The position numbers were made by a program, and so were the translations under genes. Shown here piece after piece: positions 1-33,962 of a stretch of DNA of 64,000 nt. Position 1 is the stretch's first letter. Every line of letters starts with the position of its first letter. Below the pieces are notes generated by a model. The model had not been told where the DNA came from, did not search any database, and saw nothing but the letters and a program-made list of their open reading frames with translations. This stretch comes from Phoronis australis. Taxonomy: Eukaryota > Phoronida > Phoronidae. The stretch covers positions 431,567 through 495,566 of the forward strand of contig NMRA01000057.1 in assembly GCA_002633005.1 (NCBI GenBank), written 5' to 3'.

Positions 1-461
1 AACAGGTTTGAGTCTCGTTTGATGAACAGTCACAGAATGAAACAATTGGCATGATTAGACAGGCTGTATATCCTGAAGGAGATGCGTAAACACAAGAATC
101 TGGCAAGTAATGCAAAAATGATCATGTGCTTCGCTTGTAACGTACAGCGATATCTCGCGAAGACCGGGTAATCTTGCGTTTTCGAGCGTATATTGCGGAA
201 CGGGCACCTGGTGGAATAGACATTCATAGTAATTACTCACAATACAGCAATCAGTTTTACTGAAGTAAACACGAATTAACTGCTGGTTTCTTTCCAATCC
301 AGAAAATGCCTTTTATCTGAATATGAACAGGTTGAGTCCAGTTGACCAAACCAAAAATTAGTTTCTGTGCCCAGAGGCAAGTTGATAACAGTTTTGAGAG
401 CATGAAATCTGCAAGAAACTCTTTCAAGAAGACTGAATATTGCTTTAATAAGTAGCCTCAC
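1..461. other. Intron sequence of the GH31 gene
   Basis: Between the donor of exon 12 and the window edge I see no further GH31 coding block and no clear repeat. It is read as intron 12. Confidence 0.6.
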
Positions 462-21590
<21,129 letters not shown>

Positions 21591-21617
21591 TGCCCCGTAT
21601 CGTGAGCACCTCTGCAC

Positions 21618-23157
21618 TGCAGCGTTTGTAGTGAATAAACCGGCAGTGGCTTCCTATCACCCGGGGGGTATGCTTCCAAAAGTAGAACAAGCAAAGTGTA
21701 CAACAAGACTTTGAAAACCCCGGGGATAGCCCAGTATTATAAGTACGTCAAATGAACAATGATTAGAAGCTACACTGAAGGATTGGAATCTCGAAAAATT
21801 GCCTACCAATGCGCAAACGAAGCGAGACCGGAACGTTGGAATTGCAATGGATATTGCAAATCTTAAAGATGCTATGTCTCATTAAAACCATAACCATTTA
21901 AATTTGTAGTAAGAGCCACCTAGTGACTTCCTGGAGAACTGTGTGTACAAGTATAATCAGGAAAGGAAATAATTTGTAAATAAACTGCGGTTTTAAATAA
22001 AACACTACAACTGATACACTTAAAAATAAGCGCGAACTTATAAAATATCCTAATAATTCCAAATATTACGCAATCGTTATTTGATAGTGAAATACACAAA
22101 TAATAAAAACTGTGCCTTGTTTCATTAGGGTAAGGATAACATGTTACCATACTCATTTACATAATAGCCTCACAAAACTAGACTTTCACGAGAAAGTAAT
22201 GGTAATGATTCTCGGATGGTTTCCGGCACACTGGAGGTTGGGACCAGGGGTTGTTTGTAATTTCATTTGTATATTCACAATTTAATGAGACAATGCATCT
22301 TTAAGTGGAGATACTGTCGAGGGAAAAAGACGACCACGGGGAACGTTTGCGTATCACCAAGCAAGCCAATGGCACTGAAATTCAAGGGATGCTTCTTGAT
22401 GAATTGTTCGTTTGTAAGAATCTCAGTTGTTAAGCACTCAAACTTGTAACTGCGTGACACGTGTTGATGGTAAAAGTTTGTTATTTCTCTCGTGGGCTGT
22501 ACAATTTGTGCATTGTTCGACTTATTTTGAACTGGCATTGTGAATTTTCAGAGTGATGACTTGCAAATCTAGAAGTAGAAAAATACAATAACATTTGCAC
22601 CAATTAAAAAAGGAAATCTCAAGTCCCTGTTTGTGAAATATGTCGATGTCCTACAATACAGATCGTGCAGCACAGAAAACTATTACGCATGGCAGTCAAC
22701 CCCCGGCAATTGTCTCGCGATCACTCCTCACCTGATATCTTTATGATTTATCACAGGCTTATCATCATCTATGCAAGGTAAACACACTTCTGCTGTTTTA
22801 AATATCTCATCAGGTGGTTCCCAGTTTCGAGAGCACCGTAAACTGAGACCAATGCCTCGACGTCAGTGGTAGTGATATACGACTGGGCCTCACAACACAC
22901 AGCTGAGTTGTCACCCACATATACACTTACCAAACAACAGTTGATTAAATACCAACTCAAGAATTAGAGAAAAAATTTGCTAGGCCAAAACAAAAAATAT
23001 CTTCAGTTAACGTGAATCGGTACGCGTGTCCCAGTTGTGGATACGGACAACACAGACCCCAGAGGCGAACGTCTGTTCGGTAAGCTGGCAATTGATAGGA
23101 TTAATACTGCTTGTTTGGGCCTACTTATATCTATTATGAACTTATGGCTGCCTGAAA
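21618..23157. other. Upstream region of the GH31 gene
   Basis: Should contain the 5' UTR and promoter of the minus-strand GH31 gene. I could not identify a convincing TATA box, initiator or repeat. Confidence 0.4.
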
Positions 23158-23320
23158 CAGGGGCGCAACCAGGATTTTGAGTTAGGGAGGGGGGCAGGAC
23201 AGAGTATTAGCCAGGATTTTTCCCGTCAGGCATTGGCACCCCCGAACTGCCAAATGTAATCTGGGAGAATTTTAGGGGGGGGGGCATGGACCCCTTGGCC
23301 CCCCTCTAAGTGCGCCACTG
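23158..23320. mobile_element. 163-bp MITE with 5-bp TGAAA target duplication
   Basis: Ends CAGGGGCGCAACC and, in reverse complement, CAGTGGCGCACTTAG, flanked directly by TGAAA at 23153-23157 and 23321-23325. G-runs and C-runs pair inside. The internal word TCTGGGAGAATTTTAGG recurs at 35668-35692. CAGTGGCG ends are widespread among invertebrate non-autonomous DNA transposons. Confidence 0.75.
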
Positions 23321-23340
23321 TGAAATACTATCTGATCTCT

Positions 23341-23951
23341 CTAGCCTCGTCCCAAAGCCTCAAGAAGCGGCTGTTCGGTGAGCCATTTGAGGCTTGTCGA
23401 GGAGACATCCCTTCTGCGCGCTGATGGGCCGCAGACGACGTTCACCGCTGGCAAGAGCGACACAAGAAACCTTCAATCACTTGAATCTCCGAATACTTAA
23501 ATATCAGTTCTTGAAGATTCTTGTCTTTACTTCTTTGATGTGATAATTTGATTGTTTTTTTCAGAAACTAAACAAGTGATCCAAACGCAGATTTTAACTT
23601 TTTTTCACATGCGTTGTTGTTACCATTCGTCATTCGAAGCAGACGATACTGTTTTGTTAGTGTTTAAAATAAAAGGTGCACGCGTACCTATTGTCAATTC
23701 TCTGTTTTATTGAAAGCACCATAGAAATTATCTTGCTTTTGAATTCAAAAACATCATATTTTCAATGAACTAATCCTAAATTGCTGTATGAACACCGCTC
23801 ATTTTTATCGTTTGTATTATAATACAGCAAATTTCAGAAGTGACATAACTTCGATTTCCGAAGATTTCTGACAAGTAAATTTCTCCTCACGAAACCCGGC
23901 TCAAATGGCTAAACCGACCAGCGCCATCTTGAGGCTTGGGGGCGAGGCTAG
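23341..23951. mobile_element. 611-bp inverted-repeat element
   Basis: The left end CTAGCCTCGTCCCAAAGCCT continues TCAAGAAGCGGCTGTTCGG. The right end in reverse complement reads CTAGCCTCGCCCCCAAGCCT then CAAGATGGCGCTGGTCGG. Similarity extends about 53 bp. It lies 15 bp beyond the target duplication of the preceding MITE. Confidence 0.7.
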
Positions 23952-26857
23952 ATTGCGTATGTACGTGAGCTAAATACATATAACCTAAAGTCTACTTCTC
24001 CGCATGTGCCTTGGTTCTCCATGCCTGGTGGAAGCTCATTTCAATTTTGAGTTTGATCCCCCTGTTCATTTGCAAAGTACCTGATTGCAACACGTTTCAG
24101 TCCCCCGGTTGCCAACACTTTCGCGTGTTACCCACCCAGTTGAATACCTATCAATGGCTCCACCAGTGTTAGCTTTTGTCACAACGTCACCTTTACAGCT
24201 GAGTGGCCCTGTGAAAGATCAATGGTATACATGTACTTAGTAAGTAATGTCAAGACTAGCGTGTATTGGGATAAGACCACAGATCGAGTGCCTGGTTCAA
24301 CATAACCCATTTCTCCCACTCTGTCTAAGGGCAACTGTGAAAATACAAACATACAACTTGGAGACATTTCACTCGTTATTTTCATCAATAAAGAAATTTA
24401 ACGAAGCTATAGCTTGTTACTTTGGTATGTTCTTCCGAAAAAAAAAATGAGATATCAAAAATGACAATTACAAAAGTTATCATAAATGTTCTCAGTCAAA
24501 TGTCTTATTTCTTAAGATCTGTTTTGGTTAAAGAAACAAAATATATGAGAGTATTAAAACAAGATTGACCTACAGTGCTCGAAAAGTGAGGCCACGTAAT
24601 CTCGTCACGATCAGCAAAATATCAATTGTGTATGGATGTTTTCGTTTAAAGACTGTAACGGTAGGACATCTATTGTTTCGTTTTAGTAACTCACTGTATA
24701 GTCTTAACGAGCGTTGCGGGTCTGAATACTAATTTTGCATGTCAGTATGTGGCTTTTGAATGGCTTCGTCTACCCTCAATCCGCGTCAAGTTGAGCTTAA
24801 GGTGGGATTTTGGACGTCATTCGTGCCATGTCGTTTGAGACGTCAGCAAGATTTTACGGTTCTGCTCCGACGGTGCCCATGTTACTGTTCTTGATGTTGC
24901 GAATACTAATCGTGCATGTTCATTGTAACATAGAGAGTAAACTAATAAACCAGTAAAACTCGACTTGTCTGTTTTGCGAGCATCTTGCAATCACTTCATA
25001 CCATTTCTGATTTTTAAACTTATTACCAATCTGGCAATATCTAAGTGATGTGTTGTACACTGGCAATGCTTGCTGGCAGGCTAGGTCTTATCAGTACTGA
25101 AGTTTGGAAGCCAAGGTGCGTTTTGCTGGATTGTTTGAAAAAGTCACGCACCAACATTCCTGCATGTAGAACCCTAACCATCTCACTGTCGAAACCGATT
25201 GTGTTTAGCTCCCTCTGGAGGTTTGTTCACAATGGGCAGCAAAAATGTCGGCCTGAGAAAAAGTGGCAGGACTTGCAGATCTGGACGTTTTACGCAAAAC
25301 AATGTCAGGAACCACTGAATTGTATTTGTGACAACAACTCCCTCTTAGTTCACTTAATTGTCATTAAACCGGGAGCATTGATTTCTTTCATTTTTAAGAT
25401 GCCCAAAACGTGGCCTTAAACTTTTATCTTACTGATATCTTGTCAGATTATTACAACAAGTAACCCTATGAGATGTGTTCAGGGGAAAAACATGACTTTG
25501 TTCAGTAATCTCGAGCTTCAAAAGTTATGCTAGCATTTTTACTCTTCTCTTACTAACAGGCGACGGAAGCGTACTTTGTTAAAACCGTCAGGCTCATATT
25601 TAGTTTTGAGTGCGCAGCTCACCGGAGTTTACAAAACGCTGGCTCTGTTCCGCTAGTGGCTTGTAGTCTTCTGACCTTGTATTTTATTAACCCTGTGTCC
25701 GTTTCCTTGAGTATCTATTTCGTTTCTAACATTTTCATTTTACCATGTCGCTTATAATGAGACGTGCACTCGAAATACTAGCTACAAATTTTTTGTTTAT
25801 TTGTTTGTCAATGTCTGTTGTCGATTTACTTCATAAATGTACACATGTGATGATCGAAAACAATACAAAAAACTGCGAGCGAGTGTGTGTGGAACTATGC
25901 AACAGAAAACACAGTCATGTTTTTAATAAAGTTTGTGTTAACGAAGGGCTGCTACCGAACTGACGAACAACAAAGTCCAACTTTGTGTTTTTGAAACGAC
26001 CTTTTTCTGAACTTTCATCTTCGGTCTTAACTTTGAAAAATGTTGGTCTTGAGTCAGTTTTCAGTGAACAACAAGAGACCAATACGCAAAAATTCTGGGT
26101 GTCGTAGTCGTCAGTGCGCATGCCTCAGTTTGGATGTTTGTGGTAAAAACGTAGTCCAGAAATGAGGTTCTGGAACAGTGTATTGAATCATTTCGTTGTT
26201 ACATTTGACCTCTTGTTATCTTAAGTGAGTTACAAAACACGAATTATTTTGGAATTTACGTCGATATATTATGCTATTATTGTTGCAGCAGCTGCAAGCC
26301 CCACGTATTTCTCAATAGGTCGTGCAGTAAATTGAGATATTTACTATATAACTGTTTATTTCATACTAAGAATTTGAACAAAAATGACACAGTTTCGGCC
26401 CACAATTCTAAAACAATATATTCCGGCAGATTAACAATTATAATATTAATAAATATAAAAATGATGATTGCTCACAGATATCAAAAGTACAAGAGACAAT
26501 TTCTATGGTATAACAACATAATACGATCTAGTTAAAAAAACACAGGCAAACAAACATAATAACAGAAACAAAGAAAGTCTATAGACCTATCACTATGGGG
26601 CTGCTAAGTAATTAAAATTTGAGTGTGCTATTATAAATGAAAGTAGATACTATATCTAATAGAAAAATATTCAGATTTAAGTTAGATTATTGCGAACCAT
26701 AAAGTAAGAATAAAGCACGCTGATTAATAGGTAAGGTATATCGTGAAGACTTGTGTGAACTGGTGAAACTGGCAAGCAACTAGCTTTAAGGAGCACAGCT
26801 CAGTTGATGCTGTTCTATTCAGCAGAGCGTTAATGTTGTTTACTTTAGTCATAGAAC
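23952..26857. other. Intergenic, no supported gene
   Basis: The longest frame (25045-25419, plus, 124 codons) has no recognisable motif, no signal peptide and no splice context that would support it. AT-rich, otherwise featureless to me. Confidence 0.5.
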
Positions 26858-27676
26858 TCTAGCCCTGGAATGCCAACTCCGATCTCGCAGCCGTTGAGGT
26901 TGCGCCGCGCATGCGTGAGAGTTATTTGCATTAGTATTGTTCCACTGCGTGTATTTGCTATGGAATTTATTGTCATTGAAACTTTTCGCAATTCAGCCTT
27001 ATATCAACCCAATTGCATTACAACCCTATCACTAGAAAGCCCTTTGTCCGTTCTTGATGATTATAACAGAAGCACTAGATAAATAATTCAATTCATTAGT
27101 ACTTATCATATCACATACCTGACTGCAAAAACCAAGAGTGTTACCAAAATGCGAAAAAACAGCGCGTAATAGTAATATAAAAAGGAAATGAACCATAAAG
27201 GTTATATAAATGACTAGTTAAGTTATTAGGGAAACAATTTCAATGATTCAAAGGATTTCTACCCTATAAAGACACAGGTGTAAAAACGGACCCCTCACAC
27301 TTGCTGTGGACAGTTTAGTCAGGTATTCATCCAAAATTATGCATTTCTATATAATACAATTAATTGAACCTTTGGTGCCGTTTTTATACAGTTACATTCT
27401 TCAGTAAAAATTTAGAATGCAGTGACATACGAAAACGCGATAAAATACTCCAAGTATCTATCTGAAGTTTGTGGATAAAAGTTTTCTGATACATAAAAAT
27501 GGACAAATATCTATCACGTGACATTGAAATGTACTGTGGATAGCTCATCACATTGTTCGCAGCCTAGAACAATCCACAACAGTTTAGAAATAAACCTTTT
27601 TCTTCAGAAAGTAAATGTTAGAAATCCTGATGCATATAGTGTATGTTACCGTAAACAACATACAATGGAACACATT

Positions 27677-27870
27677 TTTACTCTGCGCGCTGGGTTTTCT
27701 TCAATTTTATTCTTATTCTTATTCTTATTCTTCTTATTACTCTGCGTGTGTAAGTGCAGAGTACTGTTGTTCCTGAGTTTTCTTCAATTTTATTCTTATT
27801 ACTCTGCGCGTGCAAGCGCAGAGTACTGTTGTTCCTGAGTTTTCTTCAATTTTATTCTTATTCTTCTTAT
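27677..27870. repeat. Short tandem units with ACTCTGCGC hairpin and TTCTTA tract
   Basis: Three partial units of about 65-70 bp, each beginning ACTCTGCG and continuing TTTTCTTCAATTTTATTCTT. Two contain a hairpin: CTCTGCGC and GCGCAGAG with a six-base loop at 27802-27823, and a slightly diverged version at 27739-27761. Confidence 0.75.
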
Positions 27871-27878
27871 TCTTCTCC

Positions 27879-30235
27879 GACCAACTTTGAGGCTTAATAA
27901 CTCCAAATTGGGTGCAGGTACGGTCTTTAAATTCAGCATATGATTTTTGACAGTATATAAATTTTGATTGGTTATGTAATCATATTCCATATTGCACCAA
28001 AAGAGGTTGTTTGGTGCAAAAGTCATATAATTTTCAAAATGCTACTCCTCCTTCAGTTTTAAAGCTATCTTTTTAAAATTCGGTGCACCGGTATAAGTCA
28101 ACATGACAATTTAAAAAATTACTTTTCTAAGTAATCGGGTCATCCAATCAGGTGAAATAGGTCAAAGGTCATTAGGTGCAAACTAAAATTTTTAGCTAGA
28201 CACTTCAAATTGACAGGTCTAATTGCCACAGGTAAATCAAATCGGAATCCAAAGTTTCAGGTCATTTAATGTAAACATGGGGTCATTAGGTGCATTTTTC
28301 TTCTGAAAATTTGACCTTTTCAATCAGCAAGTATTCTGATGCGTCAACCGTTAGACAACTGTGATTCTCAGCGTTAAACACATTTTCCATGGGCTTTGCA
28401 ATCATTCTCCTAAAAATGCTTAAAATGCACCGGATAAGGTCAAATAGTGCAAAGGTCGTGTAACGTTCAAAGTGTTATATCTCTTACGTTTTTCAAGGAA
28501 TTCTTTTCAATTTTAGCACACTGGTGTAAGTCAACATGCCAATTAAATACCCTACTTTACTTTGCAATAGGCCTAACCAATCAGAAAAAATGGGTCAAAG
28601 GTCGTTGAGTACAAACTAAAATTTTGAGCTAGAGACTTCAGAATTACGCATCTGTTTACTAAGTGCGATTGAGTGTGAATTCTAAATTTTCATGTCATTT
28701 GGTGCACCCATGGGATCATTAGGTGCATTTTTCTTCTGAAAGTTTGACCAATTCATTCATCTTGTATTCTGAAGTGCTTAAAGTAAAATATCTGTGATTA
28801 TTAGCATTAACCACACTTTTAATCGAGTTAACAATTACTCCCTCATCGGGTTTCATAATGCACCGGAAGAGGTCAATTAGTGGAAAGGTCATCAAAAAAT
28901 TAATATGTAATTTCTCCTACAATTTTAAAGAATTCCTTTTCATATTGATAAACGGGTTGCTGTCAGTATCTTCCCATAATAATTCCAGTAATACGCACGC
29001 GCAGAGTCCGTTATTGTCACGCCGTGACAATAATCTTTCTTGTTCTTCTTATTCTTCTTCTTATTCTTCTTCCGACCAACTTTGAGGCTTAATAACTCTA
29101 AATTGAGTGCAGGTACGGTTTTTAATTCCAGCATATAACTTTTGACAGTATATAAATTTTGATTGGTTATATAATCATATTCCATATTGCAGCGGAAGAG
29201 GTTGTTTGGTGCAAAGGTCATATAATTTTCAAAATTCTACTCCTCCTTCAGTTTTAAAGCTATCTTTTTCAAATTCGGTGCACAGGTATAAGTCAACATC
29301 ACAATTTAAAAATTGCTTTTCTAAGTAATCGGGTCATCCAATCAGGTGAAATAGGTCAAAGGTCATTAGGTGCAAACTAAAATTTTGAGCTAGACACTTC
29401 AAATTGACAGGTCTGATTGCCATATGTAAATCGAATCGGAATCTAAAGTTTCAGGTCATTTAGTGCAAACATGGGGTCATTAGGTGCATTTTTCTTCTGA
29501 AAATTTTACCTTTTCGATCAGCGAGTATTCTGATGTGCCAACCGTTAGACAACTGTGATTCTCAGCGTTAACCACATCTTCCATGGTCTTTGCAATAATT
29601 CTGCTAAAGATGCTTAAAATGCACCGGATCAGGTCAATTAGTGCAAAGGTCATGTAACGTTCAAAATGTTATATCTTACGTTTTTCAAGGAATTCTTTTC
29701 AATTTCAGCAGAGTGGTGTAAGTCAACATGCCAATTGAATACCCTACTTTATTTCGCAATAGGCCTAACCAATGTGAAAAAATAGGTCAAAGGTCATTGA
29801 GTGCAAACTAAAATTTTGAGCTACAGAATTCAGATTTACGTGCGATTGAGTTTGAATTCTAAATTTTCAGGTCATTTGGTGCACCCATGGAGTCATTAGG
29901 TGCATTTTTCTTTTAAAAGTTTGACTAATTCATTCATCTTGTATTCTGAAGTGCTTAAAGTAAAACATCTGTGATTTTTAGCATTAACCACACTTTTAAT
30001 CGAGTTAACGATTACTCCCTCATCGGGGCTCATAATGCACCGGAAGAGGTCAATTAGTGGAAAGGTCATCAAAAAATTAATATGTAATTTCTCCTACAAT
30101 TTTAAAGAACTCCTTTTCATGTTGGTAAACGGGTTGCTGTCAGTAACCTCCCATAATAATTCCAGTAATACGCACGCACAGAGTCCGTTATTGTCACGCC
30201 ATGACAATAATCTTTCTAGTTACGATTGTTTTTAC
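27879..30235. repeat. Tandem duplication, two units of about 1.2 kb
   Basis: GACCAACTTTGAGGCTTAAT begins at 27879 and again at 29074, a 1195-bp period. Each unit has internal subrepeats about 430 bp apart carrying AGGTCAAAGGTCA-like and CATTAGGTGCA words, and ends with a palindromic TTATTGTCA..TGACAATAA (29011-29033 and 30188-30210). Frames across it are broken and shared between units only by descent. Confidence 0.9.
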
Positions 30236-30299
30236 AATCAGAAATGAACTGTGGAAAATATCAATAAAAGAGACAATGTTATTTCAAACATTTGTTGCA

Positions 30300-30780
30300 C
30301 ATTTGTCACGGTCAACATTCAAGAGCGAAAAAACGGAGCAACTGGATTGAAAAGCTGGACTTCATGATAAAAAGCGGGACATCTAGGTCTAAGTCAAAAC
30401 GTAAGGGTGTAATATTCGCTGGAGCACAAAACGTCGTTCCGACAGCGTTTTTTGTTGAACGGGAGATGTAACACCAAAAAATTCCCGACACCGTTTTTTG
30501 TTGTTGTTTTTTTACAGTCCGCAAGAACCCGTGAAAGTCCCATTTTTTCTTTTCAGTCGAGCGGAAAAATATGGCTGTGTCGCGTGGGAAATTACAATAA
30601 TAGATGATAATATGTCAGTTTGACCCTGTGTCACAAAGCGGGACATTTAGATAGTGTGGCGGTATGGCCGAAAAAATGAAAAAAACTGGGACATTTCGGG
30701 AAGAGCGGGGCAATTGGCAAATATATTGTACGCTGAAACACAAAGTACTGGATTGGGTTCTTTCAGAAGGTAAACTTTTC
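30300..30780. other. AT-rich intergenic stretch with AAGCGGGACAT words
   Basis: Repeated words such as AAGCGGGACATCTAG and AAGCGGGACATTTAG suggest decayed repeat sequence. No gene was seen. Confidence 0.4.
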
Positions 30781-30947
30781 GCTTTTTAAACTTTCACTGG
30801 TATAGGTACATGTAAATATCATAGATAACAGTAGGCCTACTTCTCAGAAATCGAATTAACAAAAACGGCGTCTGGGCAACATGTAAACATTGCACAAATG
30901 AATTATTATAGAAACAATTAAAACAGTAATATAAACGCACCCACGCA

Positions 30948-30961
30948 AACGCGCGCGCGCG

Positions 30962-31001
<40 letters not shown>

Positions 31002-31046
31002 GACAGACACACACACACGCACGCACGCAAGCACGCACATACACAC
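30948..31046. repeat. CA / CGCA microsatellite
   Basis: About 100 bp of (CA)n and (CGCA)n. The Cys/Val-rich open frames across it are artefacts. Confidence 0.95.
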
Positions 31047-31565
31047 ACTTAGCTAAGCAGTTGTGAGTAATTTTTCGAAATTTACGTAAACAGTCCTGTT
31101 TTTAGGGACTAAACTTTTTATTTAGTTTAAATGTAACTTCTTCCCGCAAAACACATGTACAATATCATGATTTTAACACTCAGAATGTCATGTTGAAAAA
31201 CTCCTGGCATGTTACATGTAATATGAGAGGTTTTATGAAAGTGGTTCTACGACTGGAGCCGAAATGGTATCAGAGTACACAGGTTGGTGCGTATAAAGAA
31301 TGCCAATTGTGATTGTCGGATTTGTTGACTACTTTTGCCGAGAAATCACTGACTGTATGTAACCGTTCCTCAAGAGTCCCGCCTGATGAACAATTATAAC
31401 AAAATGAAAATGAAGCAATGAAATAAGGCTTGATTTGATAACTATAGCTCTCGATCAAAACTCAGTCGAGCAGGCAGCCGAAAATTCTCTGTGCAAACTT
31501 TCGCAGCTAGTCTCGGGGTAGCAAGCTCATCGGTCACGTGCGGGAGTTGGCATTCCAGGGCTAGA

Positions 31566-33960
31566 TTTTTTTTGCTTTAGTTAAAGTCCTTCTCTCAAAC
31601 TGTCCATGTGGTTCCAGTATCCGAAAATACTTACTACATAAAATCTTATTTTCGACACCCTTTCTTTATATTCTTTTCGCCTTTCTTGCCAAAAGCGATT
31701 TTTAACAGTGTTTTACCCTTCTCTGTGAGCGTATAATTACCGGCTGTCATCGGTTATTTCCGTACCCACATTTCCGGCTCATCAGTTCAGGAACTTGTCC
31801 TGAACGCCGCCATTTTTTCCTTGTATCTGAATGTGCAATGGCTTGCTCGAAAAGTCTTCATTATTTTGTTTTATTAGTAACATCTCGTGATTCGTTTGCA
31901 TATGTAGTGTATTTATAGTTTGTAGTTAGTGGTCGTTGAATTTTTTTGGAATGTTACGCGTACTTAGTATGTTAAAATATCATTGGTGTTTAGTTCCTTA
32001 CGTTGGCCGGTCGAACTTAGGAACCAATATGGGTCGAACCAATTTTTTTCGATTTTATTTTTTTTTCTCGTTTTGAAAAAGTACTTTGGTATCATCGGAA
32101 GGGTAGTACATTCTACTCAATAGAAATCGAAAAAGTATCAAAATCGGGGCCAGCAGTGTAAAGTTATTGCAAGTTTTGTGGCGAAATTTGGGTCACTTTG
32201 TTTGGATCGCGTCGGCCATATTGGAGGACAGCGGGATAAGTTACGAGTTTAAAACTTTGTGTAAATTGTTTTCGCCAACAAATTACGGTGTAATTTAGTT
32301 AGACATATCTTTACTTACTATTCTGCACGATTTAACAGTGTTCACCAAATTTCAGCCTCGCAGTTGTTACTCATTAAGTGATGAATGTGCTCACAATTCC
32401 CGTCGGACTTCGTCTCATTTCTGGCGGCACCGACAACATGGCGACTTTTGCTGAACTGAAAGGCATGTTCAATCGGCTACTTTGTAATTTGTGAAGATTT
32501 AACCTTGATACATTTTGACAAACGTTGCTACAAAAAAGAAACTTTGTTCAATTTTCGTGTTTTTTGTGCAAAAATATAGGTTGTATTTGAATTATTTTAC
32601 TGTAAATTTCCCCTTCAGGTGATCTTACACTAAGCTAAAAAATAGTTGAAATAATTTTGAAATGGTTTTTTGTTTGACTGTCAACTGCTGTTCAAGACTA
32701 GATTCGGTGTCACAAAATGATTCATATTTTTCTAAATTTTAAGTCTCAATTGCTTTCAAGTCATGTTGTGTAACTTATTGCTTTTTAATTCAGGTTTTCA
32801 AGTCAACAATATGAATAATCTTAATTTGAGAAATAAGCTATGTTGGATTGTGAAGCTTCAAGCCTCTAATTCTTGTTCCTTGCAACTTCATATATTTTTA
32901 ACTGATGCTTGTCGAATTCTGGTGTAAGGAAACACTATTCCGTCACCATGGTAATAGTTACATGTATGTCCACTTTCATATCATGGAAACTGTTGCTGTT
33001 GAATAGTGTTTGTAATGCTAAATGTTGTAAAGTATTGTGCATTTTAAGTTACTTATTATGTTAAAAGTTTGAATCATTTTGGGTTAATGAATAAAAAATG
33101 ATAACATGTTGTAATGGACTTGTCATACTTATGTGCTCAAACGAGCCCCTTTTTGGAGAACTGGAAAAAGGTCTGCCTCAGACAGAGAAGCACGAATTCC
33201 GAAAAAAGTAGAAAATGAGACAATATTCCACTAGAAGACAGGAAATACCAAAACTTAGAGTCTGCAATTCATAGCTCTGAACATACCCACTGAATCTTAT
33301 AGTAAAAGATAGACATTCCCAACAATTCCAGCCCCCCATTCTTTTAGGCTTGGTGCGCTCCTGGGAAAATCTCTATTGAAAGCCAACAACTTTGCACAGT
33401 TCGCCAGAAGTACCCAAGTTCTAAATAAACGTTGTCTCGTTTGAGCGAGCGCTGTGGCCAGCGACCAGTTAGGCCTAAGGGTATTCTTGGCGCAAAGCTG
33501 TATAGGCCTACTAACAAGCTGAATTTTGACGGTAGTCTTCACTGGTAGCTGGTGACTCAGGCTAACTAAGGTCTGCCGCGGCAGTTTGACACAGGACTAA
33601 CCAGCCCGAAATTTGATGCAAGTGTCTGAAACTACCCTTGAATATATGCAGCATTTATGATTTGACCATTTTACTTCGACAAAACAGCTTGCAACCGCAT
33701 GCATTTACCGTTCGCCAGTGTCTGGTCTCGATCCGCACCGGGTCCGATAGTCTGCGGTCCCGAGTCTGGCAAAATAATTTCTGTCAAAATTTATTCGCCA
33801 CAATTCTTCAGCAAATTCGATAAAATTGTCCGTAGTTTGATTTTATTAAAATTAAGGCGCGCTGTCGATTATTTTATCCCCGTTTGCTGGCTGGTAACAG
33901 TACAGGCACTGCTCCAGTCGCACTGACGGCGTTTTCTCGGCCTGGGTTCCTGAATGAATT
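31566..33960. other. Intergenic, no supported gene
   Basis: Contains several ATGGCG-type words on both strands (near 31810 and 32441) and an AATAAA at about 33090, but no open frame or exon I can defend. It could hold non-coding exons. Confidence 0.4.
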
Positions 33961-33962
33961 GT

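Larger units (their letters stand above)
26858..31565. mobile_element. 4.7-kb segment bounded by 23-bp perfect inverted repeats
   Basis: The left boundary 26858-26880 starts TCTAGCCCTGGAATGCCA; 31543-31565 is its exact reverse complement over 23 bp. Between them lie the 1.2-kb tandem duplication, a CA array and no long open frame. It could be a large non-autonomous DNA element, or two independent copies of a short repeat facing each other. No target duplication was seen. Confidence 0.45.

Noticed and set aside
25045-25419. 124-codon plus-strand frame
   Set aside because: No known motif, low-complexity-free but unconserved to my eye, no promoter or splice context; length is within chance for AT-rich 64 kb on six frames.
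27677-31050. Possible CRISPR-like or phage-type repeats
   Set aside because: Repeat lengths, irregular spacing and eukaryotic context exclude CRISPR; these are tandem and dispersed eukaryotic repeats.
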